In this document: piece after piece, positions 16,709 to 26,082 of the stretch
Numbering within the stretch: the first letter of the stretch is position 1
Layout of the letters: every line of letters begins with the position of its first letter
Origin: JANPLN01 sp043757265
GTDB lineage: Bacteria > Bdellovibrionota > Bdellovibrionia > Bdellovibrionales > JAGQZY01
Assembly (NCBI GenBank): GCA_043757265.1
Contig: JAYUQP010000022.1
Coordinates: 35,558-99,557, forward strand
Direction of reading: 5' to 3'
Length of the DNA: 64,000 nt
Notes under the pieces: generated by a model
What the model was told of the DNA's origin: nothing
The model's database searches: none
Seen by the model: only the letters and a program-made list of their open reading frames with translations
Made by a program: the position numbers and the translations under genes

Positions 16709-19700
16709 ATGAAAGTTCAAAAAATACGCTTTGCAGCCTGTTCGCAATTTCTTTTCTTATTTTTGTTTGCCCAATCATTTGCCGATATCAATGAATCGTC
16801 GGCGCTAAAAACCTACAAAGAACGGCTGCGAGTGATAGAAAACAGCCTTAATCCTGCCGAAATGTACGAGGCGACGAAAGATCTTGTACCAACCAACGAA
16901 TCTTTCGAAATCCTAAAACAGACCCTGGCACATCTTCCCGACCGACACAATAACGGCGACTTCGAGAAAGCTTTCAATCCAGAAAATACGATTATGATTC
17001 TTCTGGAGGCTTTTGAAAAACATGCCTCTTCCGTAGACATCGAACTCCTTGCCGATCTCAATCGATGGGCAGATCTTTCCCACCTCGAAGAAGTTGTGCA
17101 GCAAAAGATAATTCAAACTGCTATTTACCTCAAAAATATAAGCTCGGCACGCAAGCTTGTTTCGATGAATACCCTATACCCCTCAAGCGGAATACGCCCT
17201 TCCCCGACCACACTTCGCCTTGCAGGACCAAGTCCACAAAAAATCAGTGATGCACACCAATCCGCATTGATTGAAATTGAGCGCTTTTACCGGAGCATGA
17301 AAGATCGCGTTGTTGGACAAGATGATATTCTTAAATCCTTCCGCTCCCTTTACATCAGTGACCTTATTAGCGGAGGTCGCCGTATTGAGCCAGAAGTTTT
17401 TTATCTGATGGGTCTTCCTGGGAATGGCAAAGACACCATCGCCGAGGCCTATATTGATGCTCTTTGGAATATGCGAGACGCTCACGTTTCGCATATGTAT
17501 CGCATCAACATTCGCACTAAAGAAGAAGCGTGGAGTTTATTTGGTTCTAGCAAGGGATACGTCGGCTCAGCTGACCTCCCCAGTTTCTTAAAGTTCTTGG
17601 TTGAGCACTCGGGCGGTAAATACATATTGGGCAGCGAGGCGACACCTCAAGGGACCCGAACTATTGTCGAAAAAAATACGACATGGAAGGCTGACGAATT
17701 CACTTTAAGAGCCCCGTCCCATAAGGCTGTTATTTTTGTAAACGAAGCTCACAATATCCCTCGTGCAGTAAAGGACAATATTCTCAAACAAGCCATCGAA
17801 CGTGGTATTTTTCCAATCACCAATCCAGGCTCCACTCCCAACGCTGTTTCGCAAATTCAACTGCCCGTAACTTTTATCTTCGCATCCAACGAGGGAATTG
17901 ATCTGCTCGAACCGCGCGAAAAAAACGGAGCGCGCCTTGGTAAACCTTTATCCTTTGATCGTTTGCTTGAAAATTATGAACGCGTCTTTAAAGATAAAGA
18001 ACGCCTGAAACAAGCAATCATGAAGGGCAATGGCGAGCTCAATAATCCAAATCATCCGGATCAACCAGGAACCTCAGAAGAGTTTCTCAATCGTTTCCCT
18101 GACCATCGCGTTCACCTGTTACGTCCACTCAGCCCAGAAAACCTCCAGCGGATCGCTGAAATATTAATTAAAGCTGAAAGTAACAAACTTAAAAATGCGA
18201 GCGGACGCCTTGGACAATACACCGTCACATTGTCAGAGGAAGCCATTCGCTTTATCACTCAATATGATTCTATTCCTTCTGAAAACTCTCGTCCGATCAA
18301 GGCTCGACTGAAAAGTTTTGTCTTTGATGAAATTTTTCAGGCCATTGAAAGCAAAGAAATTAAACCATCTTCGCTTGTCCAAGATATTTACGTCGACATT
18401 CAACTCAATCCGGATGGCTCACGCTCCGCTCATTTTAAAATCACTGATTCAAATCCAACCTCTTATGAGTTTTGGAGCGTTATCGATCAAACCCTCAAAG
18501 ATGTTCCCCAGGAACCCTTGTCACGAGACCGCATAGAGGCAATTTTAAAAATGCGTCAACAAATTCTCGATAATGTGTTCGGTGTTGAACACATCGTCGA
18601 TAAGCTAATTGAGGCCGCGATTGTTTCCGAAAGCGAATCACGCAATGCCGGTGAGTCAAAAAGGCCTGCCACGGTGATGGCTTTTTTAGGTAAAACTTCC
18701 ACTGGAAAAACAGAGACCGCAAAACAGTACGTAAAAGCTCGCTATGGAACTCACGAACGGCTTGAAACAATCGACTTCAATGGGATCCGCGATCTCCAAG
18801 CGATGAACGCAAGAATTCTTGGCACCTTTGATGCGCGAAATAATCCTATCGCCTCAGATTTCATGAAGGCCTACGACCGTGCTCCCGATGGAAATATTGC
18901 ATTTATCTTTGATGAGGCCGCAAATTCACCAAGGGAGTTGTTAAAAGGTCTGTATGAGATTTTGCGAGAACCGGTTGTTTCTGGTTTTTCTGACGGAAAG
19001 CCACGTCCCATGAAAAATGTAACTATTATTTTGACGGGCAATGCCGGTGAACAAATCTACAACTTGATTCCAAAAGATCTTCCAACCGATGTTTACGAAC
19101 GCGCCATGCGCGAGGTCTTTCGAATTTTCCTGAATAACGCCGACCTCCAGCAACGAATTTTAGCAGAGACTTTCCCAGACGCGTTCATTGCGCGTCTGGG
19201 AAATAATGTTTATCATTTCGGCCCCTTGAAAGACTCAGGCAAGCGGCAAGTGGCGCAGTTGAAACTCCTCAAGGGACTTGAAGGACTAAAGCCTAAAAAC
19301 AGTGAGCGTGGCTGGAATATGGTCTTTGCTAAAGAGTCCGATATTTTAGACCTCTTCGACCTTATCGAAAAAGAAGGGTTTAACAGTGCCCACCAGGGCG
19401 CCTCGATCGACTCCTTTGTTCGGCTTTCCATCATTGATAAAATCAAAGCCAAACTGCTGAGTGAAAATGTCGCTAATGGACAAGATGTCATGATTGAAGT
19501 TGCGAAAGAATCTATCGTACGGTCCGACCGCGACGTTTCAAATTCCTTTAGACACATGAAAATTATCACCGAAGCTGGTCAAGAATTTATCGTCGAAATC
19601 CCAATTTCGAAAAGAACGACTTCGATGGCGGTTAGCGACGTGGATCGAATTTTAACGGCCTATCACGAAGTGGGCCATGAGATTGTTTCAGAAGTTTATT

Positions 19701-20749
19701 TTGGTGATCGCGTACGCCCGAAATATATTTCGATCATCGAAGGCGTGACTCTTATTGGAGCTTCCTTTGTCCACTACGCAGGAATCCGCGTCGGGCAACC
19801 CCTTTCCGCCGGTCCGCGCACAAAACAGGTTGTTCTTCGCGAAGCTGCTGTTTTGTATGGTGGCTATGTGGCCCAGCAGCTGGTTACGATAGGAGGTCGT
19901 CATGACTCTGGGAAAAAGAATGATTTCCATCGTGCCACACGACTTATTCAAAATGCCATTCTTCGCGATGGACTCTCGGACGAGTGGGGGAAAAGGTCCA
20001 TTCCAGACAACGTAAAAACTGGCGACTACATTGATCAAGAACTTTCTCCCGAGGAAAAAGCCAAACTCAATCACATCACAGATCGTTGGATGAGCTACGC
20101 TGAGCAATTTGCACGCGAAGCTTTATATGTGAACATGGATCGACTTTTTGTGGTTCTCGGCAAGCGTCTTTCGGAAAAAGGTTTCCTAGATCAAAAAGCA
20201 ATTTCTGAAATTCACGATCGATTTTCTCCGGTCACTGAAAGAACAGTAGACTTTGCCGGCAAATTAGATGAAGTGCGCAAAGTCATCGCACTTATTGAGC
20301 AGAGCGGGGCTAACGTAGGATCGGTTCTTGAAAACAAATTCCGCACAAGAGCCTACAGCGTTGATAACGCCCACGAGGCCTTTAACCTAGTAATGAAAGC
20401 GTCGAGGAAAGCAGGTTTATTTGAAAAAGTCCGTACGTACTTTTTTCCTCCCTGGGATAAATTGACGGAGCTTCAAAAAACTGTTGCGGCCTCTTACCTT
20501 GGAAACAAAATATCTGATTTGAGTCGTGATGCACGCATCGCCGGCGAATACTGGATGCCAGAATCTGTTGCCAACATTGATGAAATCATCAAAGAAGAGC
20601 GCCTTCGCGAAACTCGTCCCGTCACTGATTTAGCTCGCTTTGAAATCTTAAAACAAGATTTAATGGTTTCGGAAGAGACCATCGAAGACATTCAAAGATC
20701 AGTCACCCAAAAATCAACAGCGGCGCTTTCTTGTAAAAACATTTTCTGA
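16709..20749 (+). CDS. Apparently exported double AAA+ (Clp-type) protein fused to an FtsH-type M41 peptidase domain
   Basis: 1346 residues. Residues 1-25 look like a Sec signal peptide (KVQKIRFAA, then a run of Leu/Phe, then SFA-D). After a helical region (about 30-190) come two paralogous Clp-type AAA+ modules. Module 1 (about 195-560): GLPGNGKDT (235-243), pore-loop-like GYVG (283-286), VIFVNEAH (341-348). Module 2 (about 620-860): GKTSTGKT (661-668) and AFIFDEAA (731-738), with a sensor-like TGN at 776-778. Then an M41-type zone: TAYHEVGHEIV (HExxH at 986-990) and KKNDFHRAT with D1072 matching the third zinc ligand of FtsH. FtsH itself has one AAA domain before M41; Clp unfoldases have no peptidase domain. 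The fusion looks like a self-contained protease. An export signal on an ATPase is odd because the periplasm lacks ATP. The helical C-terminus (1080-1346) is not recognised. Confidence 0.85.
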   Translation: MKVQKIRFAACSQFLFLFLFAQSFADINESSALKTYKERLRVIENSLNPAEMYEATKDLVPTNESFEILKQTLAHLPDRHNNGDFEKAFNPENTIMILLEAFEKHASSVDIELLADLNRWADLSHLEEVVQQKIIQTAIYLKNISSARKLVSMNTLYPSSGIRPSPTTLRLAGPSPQKISDAHQSALIEIERFYRSMKDRVVGQDDILKSFRSLYISDLISGGRRIEPEVFYLMGLPGNGKDTIAEAYIDALWNMRDAHVSHMYRINIRTKEEAWSLFGSSKGYVGSADLPSFLKFLVEHSGGKYILGSEATPQGTRTIVEKNTTWKADEFTLRAPSHKAVIFVNEAHNIPRAVKDNILKQAIERGIFPITNPGSTPNAVSQIQLPVTFIFASNEGIDLLEPREKNGARLGKPLSFDRLLENYERVFKDKERLKQAIMKGNGELNNPNHPDQPGTSEEFLNRFPDHRVHLLRPLSPENLQRIAEILIKAESNKLKNASGRLGQYTVTLSEEAIRFITQYDSIPSENSRPIKARLKSFVFDEIFQAIESKEIKPSSLVQDIYVDIQLNPDGSRSAHFKITDSNPTSYEFWSVIDQTLKDVPQEPLSRDRIEAILKMRQQILDNVFGVEHIVDKLIEAAIVSESESRNAGESKRPATVMAFLGKTSTGKTETAKQYVKARYGTHERLETIDFNGIRDLQAMNARILGTFDARNNPIASDFMKAYDRAPDGNIAFIFDEAANSPRELLKGLYEILREPVVSGFSDGKPRPMKNVTIILTGNAGEQIYNLIPKDLPTDVYERAMREVFRIFLNNADLQQRILAETFPDAFIARLGNNVYHFGPLKDSGKRQVAQLKLLKGLEGLKPKNSERGWNMVFAKESDILDLFDLIEKEGFNSAHQGASIDSFVRLSIIDKIKAKLLSENVANGQDVMIEVAKESIVRSDRDVSNSFRHMKIITEAGQEFIVEIPISKRTTSMAVSDVDRILTAYHEVGHEIVSEVYFGDRVRPKYISIIEGVTLIGASFVHYAGIRVGQPLSAGPRTKQVVLREAAVLYGGYVAQQLVTIGGRHDSGKKNDFHRATRLIQNAILRDGLSDEWGKRSIPDNVKTGDYIDQELSPEEKAKLNHITDRWMSYAEQFAREALYVNMDRLFVVLGKRLSEKGFLDQKAISEIHDRFSPVTERTVDFAGKLDEVRKVIALIEQSGANVGSVLENKFRTRAYSVDNAHEAFNLVMKASRKAGLFEKVRTYFFPPWDKLTELQKTVAASYLGNKISDLSRDARIAGEYWMPESVANIDEIIKEERLRETRPVTDLARFEILKQDLMVSEETIEDIQRSVTQKSTAALSCKNIF

Positions 20750-20886
20750 GTTTGTGTGTTTTACGTTGCGCCTAGCTCATCATCCAAAATGAGCTAAATA
20801 AAAAATGGCACCGTTGCTACCTTGAGGACGGTACGACTCAACGACATTGGAACAAGGGGTGCGAAAACACACAATTCTTTGTTGCC

Positions 20887-22128
20887 TTAAGGTACGTAAG
20901 CTATGGTGTTTCTCGTGGTGTAACCTAAATCAGTGCATGCCGTGACATAAATTGAAGCCATAAAGCGATTTGTCGTCGGATTCCAACATCTGTACAAGGG
21001 TTTAGTCGCGAACAAAGTGGCAACGGTGGATGCGTATCCGATCAAGCTTGCCGTTTCCGTCGTTGAATTACAGCCCGTTGCAATCCGAGTATTTTTAGTT
21101 GTATTTATTTGACAGTTAAAAAGAGCCGTCGAATTTTGCGGTAGCGCCTGGTTGTAAGCTCGAAAGCTTATAGTCTCTGCTACATAAAGGACAGGAGTCG
21201 CCGCTCCGTCAGGCAAAAACAGATAAAATTTTGAAGCCGGGTTTTGAAACTTTCGGATGTTTCTTTGACCTGTGGGAGCAGCGCCGGCTATTTGGTAAGG
21301 CTTAGGTCCGTACATTTGATAGACGTATCGTTTGTCCTCAGAACTTAATGCTCCTCTCACTGTAACCGCTGTTCCGATAATATCATCGTATTGGCCACTG
21401 GGAGTAAATATCGTTTGCAAGCCCGGTTTAGAGCCACTGTTTTTAGTGTAATGCATAATTGAATAATAATCGTAGGGGCCCGACCGAGTTATTTCTATAG
21501 CGCTATAAATGTCGAATGCCGCAATCGACTCGGTTCGAACATTGTTGAATTCAACTCGAATATAGCTATTGCGGTCTGGTCTTGCATGTTCGTGAATAAG
21601 GCCAAGTAAATGGCCGAATTCGTGTTGGATGATGCCACCATTAGGTGCCGTAAAACAACGGGCCGGATCTAAATTTATGTACGCAACGTTTGTTGTCGTT
21701 TTAAACCCATAGGTCGAACTGCAACGACCGGTTTCACGAAAAATGTATACGATCGGTGTTGGTTCAGAGCTCTGCCATCCTGCTGACACGATACATTTTA
21801 AATTGGCCCACTTAGCCCATGCATTACAGGCGGCAATAATCGTCGTTCGCTCAGCTGAAGTAAACTCACTGTGAATCCACATTCGTACTTCGCCGTTAGG
21901 CCACCTTGGTGCTGTGGCGAGTTTTGCTTTACCATCGAGGCCAGTTTGGTTTTCATCAAAGATGTACATATCGTCGCCGACAAGAGTCGTTCCTATTTGT
22001 TGCTCTGCAAGGCCCATCGAACCAGCAATCGACGAAGTCGTCGCATCTCTCCCACAATTGTTAAAGAGCGGAAAAAAAACGAAGCTGAAACCAGCCATCA
22101 GCATGACAAGTATGTTTTTCTTATGCAT
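20887..22128 (-). CDS. Astacin-type (M12A) metalloprotease lipoprotein
   Basis: 413 residues. The signal ends FFPLFNNCGR (Cys 25), a lipoprotein box of the N-C type. The catalytic domain (about 75-280) has HEFGHLLGLIHEHARPDR (169-186), the full astacin HExxHxxGxxHExxR signature, and the Met-turn SIMHY (223-227). The C-terminal part (about 285-413) resembles a DUF5648-like ligand-binding module, with repeated aromatic and YRCWNP-type motifs. It should cleave proteins at the cell surface, perhaps of prey or host, which is inference. It is convergent with the AAA+ gene and not clearly in an operon. Confidence 0.85.
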   Translation of the reverse strand: MHKKNILVMLMAGFSFVFFPLFNNCGRDATTSSIAGSMGLAEQQIGTTLVGDDMYIFDENQTGLDGKAKLATAPRWPNGEVRMWIHSEFTSAERTTIIAACNAWAKWANLKCIVSAGWQSSEPTPIVYIFRETGRCSSTYGFKTTTNVAYINLDPARCFTAPNGGIIQHEFGHLLGLIHEHARPDRNSYIRVEFNNVRTESIAAFDIYSAIEITRSGPYDYYSIMHYTKNSGSKPGLQTIFTPSGQYDDIIGTAVTVRGALSSEDKRYVYQMYGPKPYQIAGAAPTGQRNIRKFQNPASKFYLFLPDGAATPVLYVAETISFRAYNQALPQNSTALFNCQINTTKNTRIATGCNSTTETASLIGYASTVATLFATKPLYRCWNPTTNRFMASIYVTACTDLGYTTRNTIAYVP

Positions 22129-22391
22129 TTTGACTCCTCAAACCCTAGCGCACTAATCGGAGATTCCGCTGGGGAAATCAAGAGAATGAATCAAAATAAA
22201 TTGAATATGGCATGCGACGTGAATGAATATGATGAGGACATATCAGGAAATAAATGGACTACAATTTTCTCAGATCGGGACACTCACAATGACACAAACT
22301 CATTTTTTCGATTTTAATTGGAAACTGAGGCACTTCGTCAACCGCTGATGGCTCGCGTGTTCCAAACAATCGATGCCATTGCTAATACTGC
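22129..22391. other. Intergenic stretch without a supported gene
   Basis: 263 bp between the astacin gene start and the helicase gene end, both on the minus strand. It should contain the astacin promoter. A plus-strand frame of 148 residues crosses it, but its first half runs antisense to the astacin gene, its sequence shows no domain, and I do not call it. Confidence 0.6.
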
Positions 22392-23783
22392 TCAGACAAG
22401 CAAGACTTTCAATTTAGAACCTTTGATTTTAGAAGAACCTAATTTCTTAAGTGCTTTTTCTACCTCAGAGGATTTGATCGCAACATAGCTAAACCGTTCA
22501 TGGACTTCAATCTTACCCACGTCGGATCCCTCTAAGGCGTCAGGCTCTGACGTCAGTGTCCCCAAAATATCACCAGGGCGCAGTTTGTGGCTTTTACCAC
22601 CTGAAATATGCAGCGTGCGATTCACTGATTTTTGCATTTCGGAAGAAAACGCCACATCGCCTTGCACTTCAAGCATGGGACGGATCATTTTGACGCCAGT
22701 TGTTTCTTCGATGTCAGCAACCATTGGGATCTCGTAGTCCGTGGCGATGGAGACTGCCGTGCCTTTTCGACCTGCGCGTCCCGTGCGACCAATGCGATGC
22801 ACATAGATCTCGGTGCTTGATGGCATATCCATATTGATCACAAGCTCCAACGTATCGATATCCAGTCCGCGAGCTGCCACGTCGGTGGCCACAAGAACTC
22901 GTAAACTTCCATTTCGAAACAGCGTGGTTACTTTATCGCGATCAAACTGCTCAAGATCCCCATGTAGAACTCCGCAGCTCACCTTGTGCTTAGCCAATTG
23001 CTGTCCGATTTGCGCCACCGTTGTTTTCATCCGGCAGAAGATCAAAGTGCACTGCGAGGGGTGGTTTTTGAGAATTTGCAAAAGTGTTTGTTCTTTTTGC
23101 GGATTTTCGCTTGCATATAAATACTGTTCGATCTGCGGAGAGGTTTTTAGATTTGTCTCAATCGTAATTCGTTCGGCGTTTTTTTGATAGCGGTCCGATA
23201 AAACCTCCACACCTTCAGGAAAGGTCGCCGAAAAAAATACGGTTTGTCGATCCACAGGTAGCAGTTCGATAATGGCCGTGAGCTCGTCGGTGAAGCCTTC
23301 TTCCAACATGCGATCGGCTTCGTCCAATACGAATATTTTTAGCCGATCCACCTGAGCATTTCGCTCTTTGAGGTGCTCTAGAGTTCGACCAGGAGTTCCT
23401 ACAATCAACTGCGCACCTCGCTCCAGAGCTTGAGTTTGTGGAGGGTAAGGTTGTCCACCCACGAGGGCCACGGTTTGCAGCCCCGGAAAGGCTTTTGAAA
23501 ACTTCCGGCACTCCCGCAACACCTGATCGCTCAGCTCTCGCGTGGGGCAAAGAATTAGCGCCTGTGCGTGCATCTGGTTCACTTGGATTTTTTCAAGAAT
23601 TGGAATTATAAATGCGGCAGTTTTTCCGCTTCCAGTTTGCGACTGCCCCACAAGATCTTTTCCCGCAAGCAGCAGCGGCAAACTTGCAGCCTGAATGGGT
23701 GTCATTTCCGAAAAGCCCATTTCGGCAATCAGTTTTAGAAGGGCTGGTGACAGCGGGAGCGAATTAAAGTTTTTAAAGCTCAT
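22392..23783 (-). CDS. dbpA: DEAD-box RNA helicase, DbpA-like
   Basis: 463 residues. Q motif (SFKNFNSLPLSPALL), AQTGSGKT-type SQTGSGKTAA, PTRELSDQV, GTPGR, DEADRMLEEGF, SATFP and HRIGRTGRAGRKG are all present. The last 75 residues (RPGDILGTLTSEPDAL to the end) match the DbpA C-terminal RNA-binding domain, which binds hairpin 92 of 23S rRNA in the E. coli protein. The role would be assembly of the large ribosomal subunit. Motif II continues LEEGF where LDMGF is more usual. Confidence 0.88.
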   Translation of the reverse strand: MSFKNFNSLPLSPALLKLIAEMGFSEMTPIQAASLPLLLAGKDLVGQSQTGSGKTAAFIIPILEKIQVNQMHAQALILCPTRELSDQVLRECRKFSKAFPGLQTVALVGGQPYPPQTQALERGAQLIVGTPGRTLEHLKERNAQVDRLKIFVLDEADRMLEEGFTDELTAIIELLPVDRQTVFFSATFPEGVEVLSDRYQKNAERITIETNLKTSPQIEQYLYASENPQKEQTLLQILKNHPSQCTLIFCRMKTTVAQIGQQLAKHKVSCGVLHGDLEQFDRDKVTTLFRNGSLRVLVATDVAARGLDIDTLELVINMDMPSSTEIYVHRIGRTGRAGRKGTAVSIATDYEIPMVADIEETTGVKMIRPMLEVQGDVAFSSEMQKSVNRTLHISGGKSHKLRPGDILGTLTSEPDALEGSDVGKIEVHERFSYVAIKSSEVEKALKKLGSSKIKGSKLKVLLV

Positions 23784-23825
23784 ATAATAAATCCTTAAAT
23801 TAATCTTCGGCGAACAGTTAAGTCT

Positions 23826-24554
23826 TTAGGAGCACTTCATTTGTTCTCGACGGTACTGGCCCGTTTCGGACTTCGCATTCGATTCTATGATAAAGTGCAG
23901 TTGCCGTTCGACCATATACTCAAAGGCAGTCAAAAGTCGATCATGAAGGCGGCTTTTTACATCAAAGCCCCGCGATTCGCCCACAAGCTCTATAGTGTGA
24001 TGAATGGCCTCAATCGTTGAGTAGCATTGGGGATGGGGCTGTTTACGCACGCGGAAGTTGGAGGGTTTCGTTGGCGAAAAACAAACTCGCGGCAGATATT
24101 TTAGATTTTCACTTAGGCGCACCATCTTCCGCGCGGTTGCCCAAGTTCCATCCACCACAAACACACGCAACTTTTTGTTTTTTGGAAACATTTGTGCTTT
24201 CTGTTCTTCTTGCAACAGCGAAAAATTTTGCGACGTGGGCCCTGGGTATAACACAACGGAGTGATAATCTTTGTCGTCGATAAGCTTATTTACGATCGGG
24301 TCGTCGGAGTAGTTCTGGCCTTTGATCAAAAAAGAGTTTTGCAGCGTAAGGTGTGACATTCTCCCCGTAGCGATTCGCCGTTTCACTTCAATGGGATGGA
24401 TAAGTACGACAAAACTAATACGCGGATCGAAGGTAGATATTTGCGCACAGTAACAACAAAAAACTGGCTGCGTGCAGGTTTCACATCGCTCACGGTGTTT
24501 GGGCTGCTGTAAAAGCAAGTTAGCCCGGTTTATTTTGTACTGCGCGAGATTCAT
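23826..24554 (-). CDS. DTW-domain protein, probable tRNA-uridine aminocarboxypropyltransferase
   Basis: The longest frame starts at 24773, but its first 73 residues are low complexity and include the 12-bp repeats; the ATG at 24554 has AAGGTGATG before it and begins the conserved region, so it is chosen (242 residues). The N-terminus has two CxxC pairs (CETCTQPVFCCYC), the core has VVLYPG and the signature DGTWATARKM. DTW-domain enzymes of the TapT/TuaA type install the acp3U modification in tRNA using S-adenosylmethionine. Cytoplasmic. The neighbourhood gives no more information. Confidence 0.75.
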   Translation of the reverse strand: MNLAQYKINRANLLLQQPKHRERCETCTQPVFCCYCAQISTFDPRISFVVLIHPIEVKRRIATGRMSHLTLQNSFLIKGQNYSDDPIVNKLIDDKDYHSVVLYPGPTSQNFSLLQEEQKAQMFPKNKKLRVFVVDGTWATARKMVRLSENLKYLPRVCFSPTKPSNFRVRKQPHPQCYSTIEAIHHTIELVGESRGFDVKSRLHDRLLTAFEYMVERQLHFIIESNAKSETGQYRREQMKCS

Positions 24555-24654
24555 GACATCACCTTTTTTTCCAGCATAAGGGAAAATCACAAACTTCTCA
24601 ATACAGCAAAAATTTAACTCTCTAAGACGATCATTGGTCAGGACGTTGAATTGA

Positions 24655-24690
24655 GTCGGACAGTTAGTCGGATGGTTAGTCGGATGGTTA
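24655..24690. repeat. Three 12-bp tandem units just after a lipoprotein stop codon
   Basis: GTCGGACAGTTA at 24655, then GTCGGATGGTTA twice (24667 and 24679). The array ends 1 base before the stop codon of the leftward lipoprotein gene and lies upstream of the DTW gene. The GTCGGA core is shared with the units inside the merR-like gene at 33207-33242. Confidence 0.85.
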
Positions 24691-25896
24691 TTAGTACCGT
24701 GGACCCGTATTAGAACTTCCAGGCCGCTTCGGCGATGCGTTTTGTAACTGCGAAAGATCCTTGAATTTTGCAAGACTCGCTTTTACACGCTCTGCCATAT
24801 CCGGAATAAGTTGTATATCGGGATGGGACGAAAGGGCCAAGTGCTCAAGTTGTGCATAGCACTTGATCGCCACGGGCGAATGCGGAGAGTTCTCGATACA
24901 AGTTTCTAAATAATGTTCTCCAAGTTTCCATACATCCACAGTCTTAAGCGCTTCGGCCGTGACTCCCGCAAAATACAAAGCCGACGAATATCCAGCCCCC
25001 TCTCGAGAACTTTCAAGCAACTCGTGCAAGATTCCGGATGCCCGTAAGTAAATCATAAATCCCGATTGATTTTGGGCATACTTTGGGGACCTTGCTTGGT
25101 CTAATAATCTTTTAACAAACTCTAATTTTTTCGGGCTCTTAACGGATTGTTTATCTTCCATCTGCCAATCTTTTAGACTCGTAAGCCACGCCTTCATATC
25201 AACCATGAGATACGCTGGAAGGTTCTTCGCTGATAGAGCTAAGCTTACTAATTTTTGCGCCCGCGGAAGATCCTGTTGCACGCGGACCATCACTGCGAGA
25301 TCTTTTTGAAGTGATAACATCCACATGTTGGGATCGGCTAAAAGTATAGAATCATTTTGGATAATTTTTTCTGTTTCTAAGTGAGCCGTTTCGTACTGAC
25401 GATTGGCAAGGTAGTAAGTAATTTTTTGCGTGGAGTTGAGGTGCGAAAGGTTGCTTGCCCACGGCAAAGGAAAATTTTTGCTCCCACGGTCGGCACGGCT
25501 ATGGCAACTGATGCAATAGTTACCAAGATGCGAAAGCGTATAATGGGCCGGCCGCAGTTTAGCGCTATCCAGAGATTGACTCGCAGCTTTTAACTCGTTT
25601 GAAAACTCCTCTGCTGTAAATGCAATTATTGGATCGGCGTTTGGTGCGGTGGTGTCTTTGGTCATTTCAACGGAGGCCTTCATCATTTCGTTGGTTTTTT
25701 CGCGAATAAAGGAAAGGTTTTTGGGATCATAAAATTCTTTGGGATCCGCTAAGATTGGAGTGAGCGCCGAATGATTCACCGATAACCGGTGCATGGTTTC
25801 GTACCAACTGGCACCTCCAGTGGCACTTTTTGACGAATTGTCCGTAGTGCATCCTAAGAAAAAACTGATTATGAGAGATAGACGTAAAACGCGCAT
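24691..25896 (-). CDS. Lipoprotein with a single CxxCH haem motif
   Basis: 401 residues. The signal ends in ISFFLGCTT, a standard lipobox (Cys 16). At about residue 136 it reads GNYCISCHSRA, a CxxCH motif for covalent haem, and the stretch before it (FTAEEFSNELKAASQSLDSAK) is helical as in cytochrome c' -like or cytochrome-fold proteins. The remaining 250 residues look like helical repeats, TPR-like in spacing. It could be a redox or haem-sensing surface protein; the exact family is not recognised. Confidence 0.7.
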   Translation of the reverse strand: MRVLRLSLIISFFLGCTTDNSSKSATGGASWYETMHRLSVNHSALTPILADPKEFYDPKNLSFIREKTNEMMKASVEMTKDTTAPNADPIIAFTAEEFSNELKAASQSLDSAKLRPAHYTLSHLGNYCISCHSRADRGSKNFPLPWASNLSHLNSTQKITYYLANRQYETAHLETEKIIQNDSILLADPNMWMLSLQKDLAVMVRVQQDLPRAQKLVSLALSAKNLPAYLMVDMKAWLTSLKDWQMEDKQSVKSPKKLEFVKRLLDQARSPKYAQNQSGFMIYLRASGILHELLESSREGAGYSSALYFAGVTAEALKTVDVWKLGEHYLETCIENSPHSPVAIKCYAQLEHLALSSHPDIQLIPDMAERVKASLAKFKDLSQLQNASPKRPGSSNTGPRY

Positions 25897-26082
25897 AGGA
25901 CCCCTTTTGTGAATCTGCTTTCAACGTCTCTTTATATGCCATTTTTTTCGAAGTGCTATGAATAGTAATCCACATGGAGATTACTTATAGCGTTTTGACT
26001 GAATCTTTTACATCAGGTAACGAGGATCAAGAAATTCTAAATACTTATTTACAAATTCGTTCGCTGTCGGCGCTGGCGAATC

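Noticed and set aside
20773..20796. Stem-loop TAGCTCAT / ATGAGCTA between convergent genes
   Set aside because: It has no T run on either strand in the right position, so I do not call a terminator.
21871..22317. 148-residue plus-strand frame
   Set aside because: Its first half lies antisense to the astacin coding sequence, its composition shows no domain, and no ribosome site precedes it.
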